The notes beneath the pieces are model-generated. The model ran no database searches, was not told the origin of the DNA, and saw only the letters and a program-made list of their open reading frames with translations. Of a stretch of DNA of 64,000 bases, positions 45,813 to 54,960 are shown in pieces. Within the stretch, counting starts at the first letter, position 1, and every line of letters begins with the position of its first letter. Source of the stretch: Acidobacteriota bacterium (GTDB lineage Bacteria; Acidobacteriota; Thermoanaerobaculia; Thermoanaerobaculales; Thermoanaerobaculaceae); assembly GCA_016213675.1 (NCBI GenBank), contig JACQZW010000034.1, positions 62,001 through 126,000 on the forward strand, given 5' to 3'. The position numbers and the translations under genes are program-made.

Positions 45813-48080
45813 ATGGCCGCCATCGAGAGCACCCCCGAATTCGTCAAGGCCGTCTACGAGCGCACCCGGAAACGGCTGGACATCGTCCGCACGCGCCTCG
45901 GCCGCCCCCTGACCCTGGCCGAGAAGACGCTCTTCGGCCACCTCGACGACCCCGAGCACGCCGAGCTCGAGGCCGGCAAGGCGTACCTCGCGCTGCGCCC
46001 GGACCGCGTCGCGCTGCAGGACGCCACCGCCCAGATGGCGCTGCTCCAGTTCATGCTCGCCGGGATGGAGCGCGCCGCGGTCCCGACCACGGTCCACTGC
46101 GACCACCTGATCATCGCCCGCTCCGGCTCCGCGCCCGACGTCGCCCGCGCCATCGACATGAACAAGGAGGTCTACGCCTTCCTCGAGTCGTGCTCGGCGC
46201 GCTACGGACTGGGTTTCTGGAGGCCGGGCTCGGGGATCATCCACCAGGTGGTGCTCGAGAACTACGCGTTCCCCGGCGGGATGATGATCGGCACCGATTC
46301 GCACACCCCGAACGCCGGCGGCCTCGGGATGTTCGCCTCGGGGGTCGGCGGCGCCGACGCCGTCGACGTGATGTCCGGCTTCCCCTGGGAGGTGCTGCAG
46401 CCCAAGCTGATCGGCGTCAAGCTCACCGGCAAGCTCTCCGGCTGGACGGCGCCGAAGGACATCATCCTCAAGCTCCTCGACATCCTCACCGTCAAGGGCG
46501 GCACCAACGCGGTCGTCGAGTTCTTCGGCCCGGGCTGCGCGTCGATCTCGTGCACCGGCAAGGCCACGGTCTGCAACATGGGCGCCGAGCACGGCGCGAC
46601 GACCTCGATGTTCCCCTTCGACGCGCGCATGGAGGCCTATCTCGCCGCCACCCGCCGCGGCGCGATCGCCGAGCTGTGCAAGGCCAACCGCGACCTGCTC
46701 GCCGCCGACCCGGAGGTCGAGGCGGCCCCCGAGAAGTTCTACCACCGGGTCGTCGAGATCGACCTCGACGCCCTCGAGCCGCACCTCGTCGGCCCGCACA
46801 CCCCGGACCTCGCCCGACCGCTGTCGAAGGTCCCGGCGGCGGTCAAGGAGAACGGCTACCCGGCGAAGATCTCCGCCACGCTGGTCGGCTCGTGCACCAA
46901 CTCGTCGTACGAGGACATCGTGCGCGCCGCCTCGGTGGCCCGGGAGGCGATGGCGGCGGGCGTCAAGGCTCAGGTCCCGCTGCTCATCTCGCCGGGGTCC
47001 GAGCAGGTCTACGCCACCATCGAGCGCGACGGCCTGCTCTCGGTGTTCGACGCCTTCGGCGCCACCGTGCTGGCCAACGCCTGCGGCCCGTGCATCGGCC
47101 AGTGGCATCGCGAGGAGTTTCCGAAGGGAACCGCCAACACCATCGTGAACTCGTTCAACCGCAACTTCCCGGCGCGCAACGACGGCAACCCCTCCACGCT
47201 GTCGTTCATCGCCTCGCCCGAGGTGGTGGTCGCCTACGCCGTCGCCGGCTCGCTGGAGGTCAACCCGATCGCCGACGAGATCGCGGTCGACGGCAAGAAG
47301 ATCAGGCTGTCGGCGCCGGCGCCCGCCCCCGAGGTGCCGCCGCAGGGGTTCGTCTTCAAGGCCGAGGGCTACAAGGCGCCGCCGGAGAAGGCCGGCGAGG
47401 TCGTCGTCCAGGTCGCGCCCGGCTCCGACCGTTTGCAGCTTCTCGAGCCGTTCAAGCCCTGGGACGGCAAGGACTACGTCGAGCTGCCCGTCATCATGAA
47501 GGCCAAGGGCAAGTGCACCACCGACCACATCTCCCCGGCCGGGCCGTGGCTGAAGTTCCGCGGCCATCTCGACAACATCGCCAACAACATGTTCATCGGC
47601 GCGATCAACGCGTTCTCCGGCGACGCCGGCAAGGGCACGCACCCGCTCACCGGTGAGGTCATGGAGTTCACCAAGATCGCCCGCGACCTCAAGGGCCGCG
47701 GCCTGCGCTGGGTCGCGGTCGGCGACGAGAACTACGGCGAGGGCAGCTCGCGCGAGCACGCCGCGATGGAGCCGCGCCACCTCGGGGCGGCGGCGATCAT
47801 CGCCCGCTCGTTCGCCCGCATCCACGAGACCAACCTCAAGAAGCAGGGGCTCCTGCCGCTGCACCTGCTCGACCCGAAGGACTACGACAAGGTGCGCGAG
47901 GGCGACCGCGTGTCGATCCTCGGCCTCGCGAAGCTCACCCCGGGCCAACCGGTCAAGGTGGTCTTCCACCACGCCGACGGCACCACGGACGAGGTCTCGT
48001 GCCGCCACACGTTCAGCGAGGATCAGATCGGCTGGTTCCGCGCGGGAAGCGCGCTTAACGTCCTCCGCCAGAAGAAGTGA
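45813..48080 (+). CDS. acn: Aconitate hydratase, mitochondrial type
   Basis: A 755-residue aconitase with the [4Fe-4S] cysteines in GSCTNSS and ACGPCIGQW, the HCDHLI and GTDSHTPNAGGLGM substrate-site segments, and the swivel domain (VAVGDENYGEGSSREHAA). Length and the opening sequence match the mitochondrial-type branch rather than bacterial AcnA (about 890) or AcnB. It isomerises citrate to isocitrate. GGGAGG lies before the ATG, with a TATACT box about 65 bp upstream, so unlike many neighbours it has a leader. Confidence 0.94.
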   Translation: MAAIESTPEFVKAVYERTRKRLDIVRTRLGRPLTLAEKTLFGHLDDPEHAELEAGKAYLALRPDRVALQDATAQMALLQFMLAGMERAAVPTTVHCDHLIIARSGSAPDVARAIDMNKEVYAFLESCSARYGLGFWRPGSGIIHQVVLENYAFPGGMMIGTDSHTPNAGGLGMFASGVGGADAVDVMSGFPWEVLQPKLIGVKLTGKLSGWTAPKDIILKLLDILTVKGGTNAVVEFFGPGCASISCTGKATVCNMGAEHGATTSMFPFDARMEAYLAATRRGAIAELCKANRDLLAADPEVEAAPEKFYHRVVEIDLDALEPHLVGPHTPDLARPLSKVPAAVKENGYPAKISATLVGSCTNSSYEDIVRAASVAREAMAAGVKAQVPLLISPGSEQVYATIERDGLLSVFDAFGATVLANACGPCIGQWHREEFPKGTANTIVNSFNRNFPARNDGNPSTLSFIASPEVVVAYAVAGSLEVNPIADEIAVDGKKIRLSAPAPAPEVPPQGFVFKAEGYKAPPEKAGEVVVQVAPGSDRLQLLEPFKPWDGKDYVELPVIMKAKGKCTTDHISPAGPWLKFRGHLDNIANNMFIGAINAFSGDAGKGTHPLTGEVMEFTKIARDLKGRGLRWVAVGDENYGEGSSREHAAMEPRHLGAAAIIARSFARIHETNLKKQGLLPLHLLDPKDYDKVREGDRVSILGLAKLTPGQPVKVVFHHADGTTDEVSCRHTFSEDQIGWFRAGSALNVLRQKK

Positions 48081-48111
48081 CCGCAGGGCAGGCCCTGTAG
48101 CGAACGAACGT

Positions 48112-48137
48112 AGGGGCGGGCGCCCTCGCCCGCCCCT
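48112..48137 (+). terminator. Terminator hairpin after aconitase
   Basis: An 11-bp stem (AGGGGCGGGCG with its complement) and a 4-nt loop lie 32 bases after the stop, followed by CTTCATC. There is no long U-run. Confidence 0.6.
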
Positions 48138-48201
48138 CTTCATCCACTCTCGCGATGACGATGCGCATGGGCGGGGCTCGGCCCCGCCCGTCGTCTGTCT
48201 G

Positions 48202-48295
48202 TCAGTGCCCGGTGCCGCCGCGGGGGACGTAGATCGGGTCGCCGGAGCGGTTGTCGATCACCGAGGCGTGGGCGAAGAACCTGCCGCCGGCCAGG
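48202..48295 (-). pseudogene. Orphan 3' end of a module-bearing secreted protein
   Basis: About 90 bases encode GGRFFAHASVIDNRSGDP and the rest of a tail ending in a stop at 48202. It is nearly identical in DNA to the last 90 bases of the gene at 49768, with only about five differences. It has no start and lies immediately after the stop of the gene at 48296. It is best read as the remnant of a third tandem gene lost by recombination between modules. Confidence 0.75.
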
Positions 48296-49561
48296 TCAGA
48301 GCGATGGTCGCTGGACGCAGATCGGGTCACTCGTCGCGTTGTCGATCACCGAGGCGTAGGCGAAGAAGCGGCCGCCGGACGTCGTGGTGCGCAGGATCGC
48401 GTAGCCGTCGGTCACGCCTCTGCCCGTCACCGCCTGGAAGATCTTGTCGATCTGCTTGAACTCGTAGGGCTGCAGCGTGTAGTGCAGAAAACCCAGCGGA
48501 ATCCCGGAGTCGGTGAACAGCTCGATCTCGATCGCGATCGTCATGTTGACCGCGTTCACGAAACCGATGTTGGTGCGGTAACCCGTCGTGGTCGAGACGT
48601 CATGGGTCAACTGCACGAGGCGCGCGTCGCGGCCGTACCCGACGGCCTGGTAGTCGGGCAGGCCAGGCACGTACTGGCCGTACGTCCCGTTATCGGTCTG
48701 GTTGTACGTCCGGCTCGTGACCGCGAGGGGACCCCCGACCGGCGTCACGCGCAGCGCCGCCGCTCCCGTGAAACCGAAGTCGTGGAAGACGATGTCGGGG
48801 TAGCGCCGGCTCGCGCCCGCCAACAGGGAATCGTCGATGAACAAAGGCGTCGCGTTGCCCTGGTCCCGCTTGAGCAGCTCGATGCTGTAGTCGACCGTCG
48901 ACTGCGTCGGGTTGTGCACCTCGAGGTCGGTGCGCCAGTTCACGCCGCCGTACCCGACGAGGTGGGCGCCCGTCGGGACGAAGAGGGCCGGAGGGAGCGC
49001 CACGGTGGTGGTCGCAGGGCCGAAGTAGAAGTCGTCGAGGTACGCAACGTAGACGCCCCCGGATTCGAGCTTCGTGGCGTAGGCCACGAACTCGGCGCTC
49101 ACCGCCCCGGTCGGGGCACGATCGGTCCAGGCGACGGAGTGGAAGGTGTCGTCCGCCGCGTCTGACTGTGCGCGTGGTTGATCGGGGAGCGGATCACCTT
49201 GGCACCCCGGCTGGCCGTACCAGCGAAGACCGACCGCCCCCCAACCGATGCTCACCTGGCCGGAAGGAATCCGGATCTTGCCGCCGAACGTGTAGTACGC
49301 CCCGGGAACGACCGACGGACCGGACAGACACTGGTCCAGTCCCTGCGCGTTGGACTGAAGCGTGTTGACGACGAGCAGGGAGCCCGAGAATGCAGAGCCG
49401 GCCGCGTCCACGGGGCTCCAAACCATGTAGGTGCCCTGGATCCACCCGGCCAAGTCGCGGGCGAAACTCCCGTTGAACACCTGGTTCTGGGCCGCTGCGG
49501 AATCCGCGTTCGACACCACGGCAACTGCGACGATGGCGATCGTCCCGAGGTTCCTCACCAT
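48296..49561 (-). CDS. Secreted protein with CBM-like domain and two-lobe module
   Basis: A 421-residue exported protein. A signal peptide (1-24) is followed by a CBM4/9-like or similar beta-sandwich (about 27-185, VFNGSFARDLAGW). The repeated module follows (about 193-416): lobe one from HLVGYGGVNWRTDLEVHN, lobe two from YRTNIGFVNAV, ending FFAYASVIDNATSDP. The role is unknown; carbohydrate binding is suggested by the N-terminal domain only. GGAGG precedes the ATG and a spaced promoter lies at 49603-49631. A broken copy of the module's end lies directly downstream. Confidence 0.82.
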   Translation of the reverse strand: MVRNLGTIAIVAVAVVSNADSAAAQNQVFNGSFARDLAGWIQGTYMVWSPVDAAGSAFSGSLLVVNTLQSNAQGLDQCLSGPSVVPGAYYTFGGKIRIPSGQVSIGWGAVGLRWYGQPGCQGDPLPDQPRAQSDAADDTFHSVAWTDRAPTGAVSAEFVAYATKLESGGVYVAYLDDFYFGPATTTVALPPALFVPTGAHLVGYGGVNWRTDLEVHNPTQSTVDYSIELLKRDQGNATPLFIDDSLLAGASRRYPDIVFHDFGFTGAAALRVTPVGGPLAVTSRTYNQTDNGTYGQYVPGLPDYQAVGYGRDARLVQLTHDVSTTTGYRTNIGFVNAVNMTIAIEIELFTDSGIPLGFLHYTLQPYEFKQIDKIFQAVTGRGVTDGYAILRTTTSGGRFFAYASVIDNATSDPICVQRPSL

Positions 49562-49602
49562 GACTGCCTCCTTCCGGTGGGGTCTGTACGTTCTTTGCGG
49601 GA

Positions 49603-49631
49603 ACTATCGGCCTGCCTCGTCACCGAGTCAA
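49603..49631 (-). promoter_or_regulatory. Promoter for the CBM-like secreted protein gene
   Basis: On the minus strand TTGACT (49631-49626) and GATAGT (49608-49603) are 17 bp apart, about 42 bases before the start codon. Confidence 0.55.
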
Positions 49632-49767
49632 GGAATGCAGGGCTGCCTTGCGAGGGCGCTCTTTCGGGCGCACATTGCCCGCCCCGGACGGAACCCGGTG
49701 CGACCCGATCGAGCCGCGCGGCTGTCGCGCCCCGCCATCAGGCGGAGATCGCGGCCCCCGCCCGGTG

Positions 49768-52700
49768 TCAGTGCCCGGCGCCGCCGCGGGGGACGTAGAT
49801 CGGGTCGCCGGAGCGGTTGTCGATCACCGAGGCGTAGGCGAAGAACCGCCCGCCGGCGGTCGCGGTCGACAGGACCGCGAAGGCGTCGTCGACGTCCTGG
49901 GTCGTGACCCCGGCGATGATCCGGTCGATTTGGCGGAACTCGTAGGCCCCGAGGTTGTAGCTCCGCGACCCGAGGTGAGTGCCGTCGCCGCGGTACAGCT
50001 CGACCGCGACCGTGATCGGAGTGGCGCCGACGTTGACCAGGCCGAGGTTGGTTCGGAACCCCGAGGTCGTCGCCGTCGACTGGGAGAGCTGGGTCAGCCG
50101 CACGCTCTCGCCGGCCTCGATCGCCTCGGTCTCGGGCCGGCCGGGGATGAACTGCCCGAAGGTCCCGATCGGGACGCGGTTGTAGGTCCGGCTGGTGACC
50201 ATGACGCGACCCGCCGTCGGCGTGACCCGCAGCGTGGCGGCGCCGGTGAAGTTGAAGACCGACAGGGTGACGTCCTCGTAGCGAATGCTGCGGCCGCCCT
50301 CGAGCGTCAGGTTGCGGGTGTCGGGGTTCGGGTTCGCCTGGTCGCGCTTGAGCAGGGCGAGGACGAAGGCGGCCTGCGTGGTCCCCGGGTTGTGGACCTC
50401 GAGGTCGGTGCGCCAGTCGGTGCCGACCGCGCCGATCACGTGGGCGGCGGCCGGGACGTAGACCGCGACGGCCGTGACAGCGATGGTGCCGCTGGTCGAG
50501 CAGCTCTGGCCGCCGGAGGACGCCGTCAGCCGCCAGGTGTAGCTCCCGGGGGAACCGTACGCGTGGGTCGGGTTCTGGGTCGAGCCGTGCGTCGAGCCGT
50601 CGCCGAAGTCCCAGTCGTAGGCGATGCCGCCGAGGCAGTTGGGGTTTGTGACGGTGGCGTGGAACACCGTCGCTCCCGCGACGAGCGCGCTGGCGGGGAC
50701 GGTCGCCGCACAGGAGACGGTGCACGGGCCCGCGACCGTCACCGTCGCGGTGAGGGTGTAGGACGCCGCGGCGTAACCGCTGATCCCGATGTACCAGGAC
50801 CCGGCGGCGAGGGGCTGCGGGGAGCTGGTCGGCGTGACGGTGACCGTCTCGTTGCCGCTCGACGAATACGGGCGATAGTCGTAGTTGGTGCTGTCCGGGG
50901 GCGCCCCGAAGCGCACGTAGATGTCGGCATCTCCAGTCGCGTCGGTGGTGGCGATCAGGAGCTCGGTGGCGTTCGCCGGGACCTCGATCCGGTAGTGGTT
51001 CCAGCCGCCCTGCGCGACCTGGCCGGTCACCGGCACGCCGCTGGTCAGGACGGTGGTGTCGAGCGCCGAGGCCGGCGGGAGGCCGGTCGCGCCGATGGTC
51101 CCGGGCGTCGCCGACGGGACCCGGTGCTCGCCCGGGCCGTCCGGCGAGTAGTGCGGGGGCCCCCAGGCCTCCTCCGGCAACCCGGCGGCGGCCGCCGCCG
51201 TCCCGGCTCCGGAGCCGATGCCGGTCACGCGTCCGACCGGGACGACCTGCACCGGGTCGCCGGTCCGCCCGTCGATCACCGAGGCATAGGTAAAGAAGCG
51301 CGCGTCCGGGGTCGTGGAGGAGACGACTGCGTAGGCGTCGGCCGCGCTGGCGCCGAACTGGGCGATGAGGTCGGTTTCCTGGAAGTAGCCGAACGGCTCG
51401 AGGGTGATCGAGCGGCCGCCGATCGCGCTGCGGTCGGCGCGGAAGAGGTCGACGCGCACGGTCACCCGCTTGCCGGTCGGGTTGGCGAACCCGATGTTGG
51501 TGCGGTAGTCCGCGCTCTTGGTGAGCTGGATGAGGCGGACCTCCTCGTCGGTGACGACCGCGCTCGCCAGCGGATACCCCTCGATGTACTGGCCGTAGGT
51601 GCCGCTCGCCGCGTTGTTGAAGGTCCGCGAGGTGACCTGCAACGCGGTGTCGCTCGCCACCAGGATCGCCCCGGAGGTGCCGGTCTCGTGCAGCGTGTCC
51701 TCGACGACGTCGAGGAGCTTGACCGACCGGCCGCCCGGCACCGTCACGTTGAAGGACGGCGTGTCGCTGTTGTCCTGCTCCTTCTTGAGGAAGAAGAGCG
51801 TCACCCGGGCGTCGGCCGAGCCCGGGTTGTGGAGCACGGCGTCGGACAGCCAGCTCGTGTTGTTGAGCCCGCCGACGTGGCCCGCCGACGCGATCAGGTA
51901 CGTGTTCGGCTGGCTCGTGAGGACGAGCGGCGACAGGGAACCGGCTCCCCGGGGGTCGGAGGCGACCTTCAGCTCGACGCCGTCGCTGGTGCCGTCGCTA
52001 TCGCTGTCCGCCTTGGTGGGGTCGGTCCCGGTCCACGACTCGCGCAGGTTCGACAGGCCGTCGGCGTCGCCGTCGGCGGTCGGCGTGGCGGCGAGGCCGG
52101 AGAGCGCCGAGGTCTCCCAGGCGTCGGAGAGCCAGTCGGTGTCGCTGTCAGTGAGTCCGGCGAACGACGAGAACGACGACACGCCGGCGGGGAGCGCGAG
52201 GACGGCGCGGTGTCCGGACGGGAAGGAGCGGTCGCCGTAGACGACCATGCTCCGCTCGCGCCTGGTCGAGCCCTCCTGGTTGCGCAGGGTGAGGTCGAAG
52301 CGGCTCCGGAACAGGCTCGCGGCCGTCGGCGTGGTGCCGCGTTTGATGCCGTCGACGAACACGTCGGAGGTGTGCCAACTGCGGACCTCGAGCCTCGGCA
52401 TGAGCGCCTGGGCGTCGGCGAGCGCCGCGCCTGCGGCGTCGCCGTCCTGGCGGCGGAGCGCGCACCACGACTGGAGCCACGGGATCTCCGCGACGTCGCC
52501 CTCGGCGGCACGCGCGCTGGCGAGCTCGTTGGCGGCCAGGGCGTCGAGTCCGGCGGAAAGCGCGAAGACGCCGTCCCGGAAGTCCTGGGCCGCCTGGTCC
52601 GAGTGGAAGTCGATGCCGCCCGAGCGCAGGACCTGGAGGTCGTAGGCGGCGACCGAGGCCGTGAGGTCGCCGGCCGGGACAGCGTTGATCGCGCCGTAGA

Positions 52701-53298
52701 ACGACGCGGTCGCGTCCGTCACCAGGTTGTTCTTCGCCTGCGTGACGCCCTTGGCGACCCGGGCGCGGTGGTACGACGCGTCCGCCGCGAGCGCGGCGTC
52801 GAACCTCGAGACCGCCTCCAGCGCCCGGTTCTGCTCGTCGTAGACCCAGCCGAGGTTGTAGAGGAGCTTCGCGTTGTTCGGCTCCTTGGCCAGCCCGACC
52901 TGCAGCTCGGTCTCGGCCTCGGGGAACTTGCGCTGCGCGGCCAGGCACTTCCCCTTGTTGAGGTAGGGCGCGACGTAGGCCGCGTCGCGCTGTTTGGCGG
53001 CCTCGAAGTCGGACTCGGCGCCGGCGAAATTCGCCTGGCGCAGCCGGGCCAGGCCCCGGTTGTTGTAGGGCACGGCCCAGGTGCCGTCGGCCGCGATGGC
53101 CGTCGAGAAGTGCGTCTCGGCCGCCGCGTAGTCGGCGGCGAAGTACGCGGTGTTGCCCGCTCGTACGGCGTCCTCCGCCGCGGCGCGATCGGCGAGGGCG
53201 GCCTGCGGCCAGGCGGCCAGCACGAGGAAGAGGACGGCGCCCAGCGCGCGACCGGCGCAGGTGGGGGTGATCCGGGCCGAGGTGTTGTCGCGGTTCAT
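49768..53298 (-). CDS. Large secreted TPR-TSP3-PPC-PKD protein with two copies of the module
   Basis: A 1176-residue exported protein. It has a signal peptide (1-36), TPR repeats (about 40-300), a short region with thrombospondin type 3-like Asp-rich repeats (385-450, DSDTDWLSDAWE, DADGLSN, DSDSDGTSDG) and a first copy of the two-lobe module (468-687). A PPC beta domain (about 750-853, NHYRIEVPANATELLIAT), a PKD domain (865-942, YDWDFGDGSTHG) and a second module copy (948-1173) follow. It is probably surface-attached or extracellular and Ca2+-binding through the Asp repeats. GGAGG precedes the ATG. The gene lies 70 bases downstream of the Cys-rich peptide gene, same strand, and may be cotranscribed with the RiPP cassette. 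Confidence 0.85.
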   Translation of the reverse strand: MNRDNTSARITPTCAGRALGAVLFLVLAAWPQAALADRAAAEDAVRAGNTAYFAADYAAAETHFSTAIAADGTWAVPYNNRGLARLRQANFAGAESDFEAAKQRDAAYVAPYLNKGKCLAAQRKFPEAETELQVGLAKEPNNAKLLYNLGWVYDEQNRALEAVSRFDAALAADASYHRARVAKGVTQAKNNLVTDATASFYGAINAVPAGDLTASVAAYDLQVLRSGGIDFHSDQAAQDFRDGVFALSAGLDALAANELASARAAEGDVAEIPWLQSWCALRRQDGDAAGAALADAQALMPRLEVRSWHTSDVFVDGIKRGTTPTAASLFRSRFDLTLRNQEGSTRRERSMVVYGDRSFPSGHRAVLALPAGVSSFSSFAGLTDSDTDWLSDAWETSALSGLAATPTADGDADGLSNLRESWTGTDPTKADSDSDGTSDGVELKVASDPRGAGSLSPLVLTSQPNTYLIASAGHVGGLNNTSWLSDAVLHNPGSADARVTLFFLKKEQDNSDTPSFNVTVPGGRSVKLLDVVEDTLHETGTSGAILVASDTALQVTSRTFNNAASGTYGQYIEGYPLASAVVTDEEVRLIQLTKSADYRTNIGFANPTGKRVTVRVDLFRADRSAIGGRSITLEPFGYFQETDLIAQFGASAADAYAVVSSTTPDARFFTYASVIDGRTGDPVQVVPVGRVTGIGSGAGTAAAAAGLPEEAWGPPHYSPDGPGEHRVPSATPGTIGATGLPPASALDTTVLTSGVPVTGQVAQGGWNHYRIEVPANATELLIATTDATGDADIYVRFGAPPDSTNYDYRPYSSSGNETVTVTPTSSPQPLAAGSWYIGISGYAAASYTLTATVTVAGPCTVSCAATVPASALVAGATVFHATVTNPNCLGGIAYDWDFGDGSTHGSTQNPTHAYGSPGSYTWRLTASSGGQSCSTSGTIAVTAVAVYVPAAAHVIGAVGTDWRTDLEVHNPGTTQAAFVLALLKRDQANPNPDTRNLTLEGGRSIRYEDVTLSVFNFTGAATLRVTPTAGRVMVTSRTYNRVPIGTFGQFIPGRPETEAIEAGESVRLTQLSQSTATTSGFRTNLGLVNVGATPITVAVELYRGDGTHLGSRSYNLGAYEFRQIDRIIAGVTTQDVDDAFAVLSTATAGGRFFAYASVIDNRSGDPIYVPRGGAGH

Positions 53299-53368
53299 CG
53301 CACAGCCTCCGGTGGCCTCACGCTTCGTGCCGGGTGTCGCACGGCCACGGCGATCCCCGGCGACGGAC

Positions 53369-53704
53369 TCAGTACGGGTGCCAGTACAGGCTCACGCAGG
53401 TGCTCGTGCACTGGCAGGTGCAGGTGCTGGTGCACTGGCACGGGCAGTCGCCCGGACACGACCCGCCTCCCTGGTGGTAGGAGACGGTGTTGCAGACGCA
53501 CGTTTCGACCGGCACGCAGGTGCACAGCACCTCGGTGCCGCACGTCGCCGGGCCGCCCATCGGGGCGCCCAGCTCCTCGTCGAGGTCGGGCTTGACGAAG
53601 GCGCGCAGGTCCGAGACGGCGTAGATCTCCGGCGCCTCGCCGGTCGGCTCGATCTCCGTCCCGAGCAGCGTGTGATCCGGGCCTTTGCTGTTCTCATCGC
53701 TCAT
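53369..53704 (-). CDS. Cys-rich RiPP precursor-like peptide
   Basis: A 111-residue peptide of no family I recognise. Residues 1-50 are acidic and Cys-free, leader-like (SDLRAFVKPDLDEELGAP), ending in GG at 50-51. Residues 55-103 hold 13 cysteines, including two CQCTSTC repeats in tandem (89-95 and 97-103), and the end is aromatic (LYWHPY). The ATG overlaps the stop of the upstream radical SAM gene by four bases (ATGA), coupling their translation. This layout, small Cys-rich peptide plus three radical SAM/SPASM genes and a PqqD-like gene, is that of a ribosomal peptide natural product precursor. A metallothionein-like role is the main alternative. Confidence 0.78.
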   Translation of the reverse strand: MSDENSKGPDHTLLGTEIEPTGEAPEIYAVSDLRAFVKPDLDEELGAPMGGPATCGTEVLCTCVPVETCVCNTVSYHQGGGSCPGDCPCQCTSTCTCQCTSTCVSLYWHPY

Positions 53705-54960
53705 ACCGCGACCTCCACGGGTGAGACTCGCCGGGGCACCGCCCGGCGGAGCAGCTCCTTCAGGACGCCGAGACGGGCCTGGCAGACCGGCCCGAGCCCG
53801 GCGATCTCCTCGGGGATGCGTCCCTTGACGCCGCCCTGACCGAGGCACGCGGCGCGGCAGGCGCACTCCAGGCAGGCCTGTCCCGCCTGGTCCTGCTCCA
53901 GGCGTTCGCGCTTGGCGTGGTCGAAGTCGATGACGCCGCGCGCGCGGTCGAACCGGCCGTAGGTCCCGAGCTCCGGCGTCGCACTCCCCTCGCGTGGGAC
54001 GTCGTAGAAGGCGGTGACGACGTCCGGCGGCGCCAGGCAGACGTGCGAGGCGACGCGCGCGGCAGGCTCGGCGACCAGCGTGCCCAGCGACACGCAGGGG
54101 TGCTGGACGTCGACGCCGAGGGCGCGGCCGCGGTCGATCGCCCGGGCGAACGCGGCGACGAACTCCCGCCAGTCCGGCGGCGCGGCGGCGGCCGGATCGA
54201 CCCACGGAGGGCCGAACATCATGCCGAGGTCGAGTCGGACCGGACCGACGGCCGTCGCGACGAACTCGACGATCTCGTCCAGCCGGCCGACGGTCGCGGC
54301 GGTCACGGTGCCCTTGACGCACACCCGCCGGCCCGCCGCCAGGACGGCGCGGGCGAGGGCCAGCGGCGCGGCCAGCGCGTCGGCGCCGTCGGCGCGGGGA
54401 CGCTGGCGGTTCTGCACGTCCGCCGGTCCGTCGATGGACACCTGCACGCTGTCGAAGCGCGAGGCGATCCACGCCGCCCGGGCCGCCGACACCTGGCCGC
54501 CGGTGCACAGGTCGAGCCTTCTCGCGACGGCGCGGCGTCGCGCGACGTCGTCGACGAGCTCCACGCACTCGACGAACGTCGACCAGGCGGCGGTCGGTTC
54601 ACCGACGCCGTGGAAGATCGCCCGCAGCGGCGCATCCTGGGCAGCGGCGTAGCCCGCGACGACCTCGAGGGCGGCGTGGCAGAACGCCGGGTCGAGGCGC
54701 GCGGCGTTGGCGTGCGCCGGCGTGCCGTAGCAGTAGACGCAGCGCTGGGTGCAGGCGTTGGTCGGCGAGATCGTCACTTGGGTCGGGGCGAACCCGGGAG
54801 CGGCGGCGTCGGGCCCCGCGCCGGGGACCGTCTCGACGAGGGAGCGGAAACGGTCGGCCGCCGCGGCGTTGGTACGCAGGGCCAGGCGGGACACCGGGGC
54901 GAAGACGATCCAGTCGTCGCCGTCGGGGAACACCAGGGGAGTCGGCCTAGGCGCAGGCAC
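53701..54960 (-). CDS. Radical SAM/SPASM peptide maturase A
   Basis: A 419-residue enzyme. The N-terminal 60 residues (WIVFAPVSRLALRTN) resemble those of its two paralogues and could be a small peptide-recognition segment. The radical SAM core has CTQRCVYC (C70, C74, C77) for the [4Fe-4S] cluster and HGVGEP in the SAM-binding GGE position. A SPASM-like C-terminus has clustered cysteines (C308, C363, C366, C368, C372, C393) for auxiliary clusters. It should install a thioether or other radical crosslink on a peptide. It overlaps the preceding enzyme gene by 14 bases and the peptide gene by four. Confidence 0.88.
   Translation of the reverse strand: MPAPRPTPLVFPDGDDWIVFAPVSRLALRTNAAAADRFRSLVETVPGAGPDAAAPGFAPTQVTISPTNACTQRCVYCYGTPAHANAARLDPAFCHAALEVVAGYAAAQDAPLRAIFHGVGEPTAAWSTFVECVELVDDVARRRAVARRLDLCTGGQVSAARAAWIASRFDSVQVSIDGPADVQNRQRPRADGADALAAPLALARAVLAAGRRVCVKGTVTAATVGRLDEIVEFVATAVGPVRLDLGMMFGPPWVDPAAAAPPDWREFVAAFARAIDRGRALGVDVQHPCVSLGTLVAEPAARVASHVCLAPPDVVTAFYDVPREGSATPELGTYGRFDRARGVIDFDHAKRERLEQDQAGQACLECACRAACLGQGGVKGRIPEEIAGLGPVCQARLGVLKELLRRAVPRRVSPVEVAV

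Noticed and set aside
49648-53595. A 1315-codon plus-strand open frame
   Set aside because: It is antisense to the TPR-PPC-PKD protein, with low-complexity Arg/Gly/Val-rich translation and no recognisable domain.
53369-53704. Cys-rich peptide as a chance frame
   Set aside because: Its start overlaps the maturase stop by ATGA, it has a clean leader/core division and an internal residue repeat. A metallothionein-like role remains possible and is noted in the feature.
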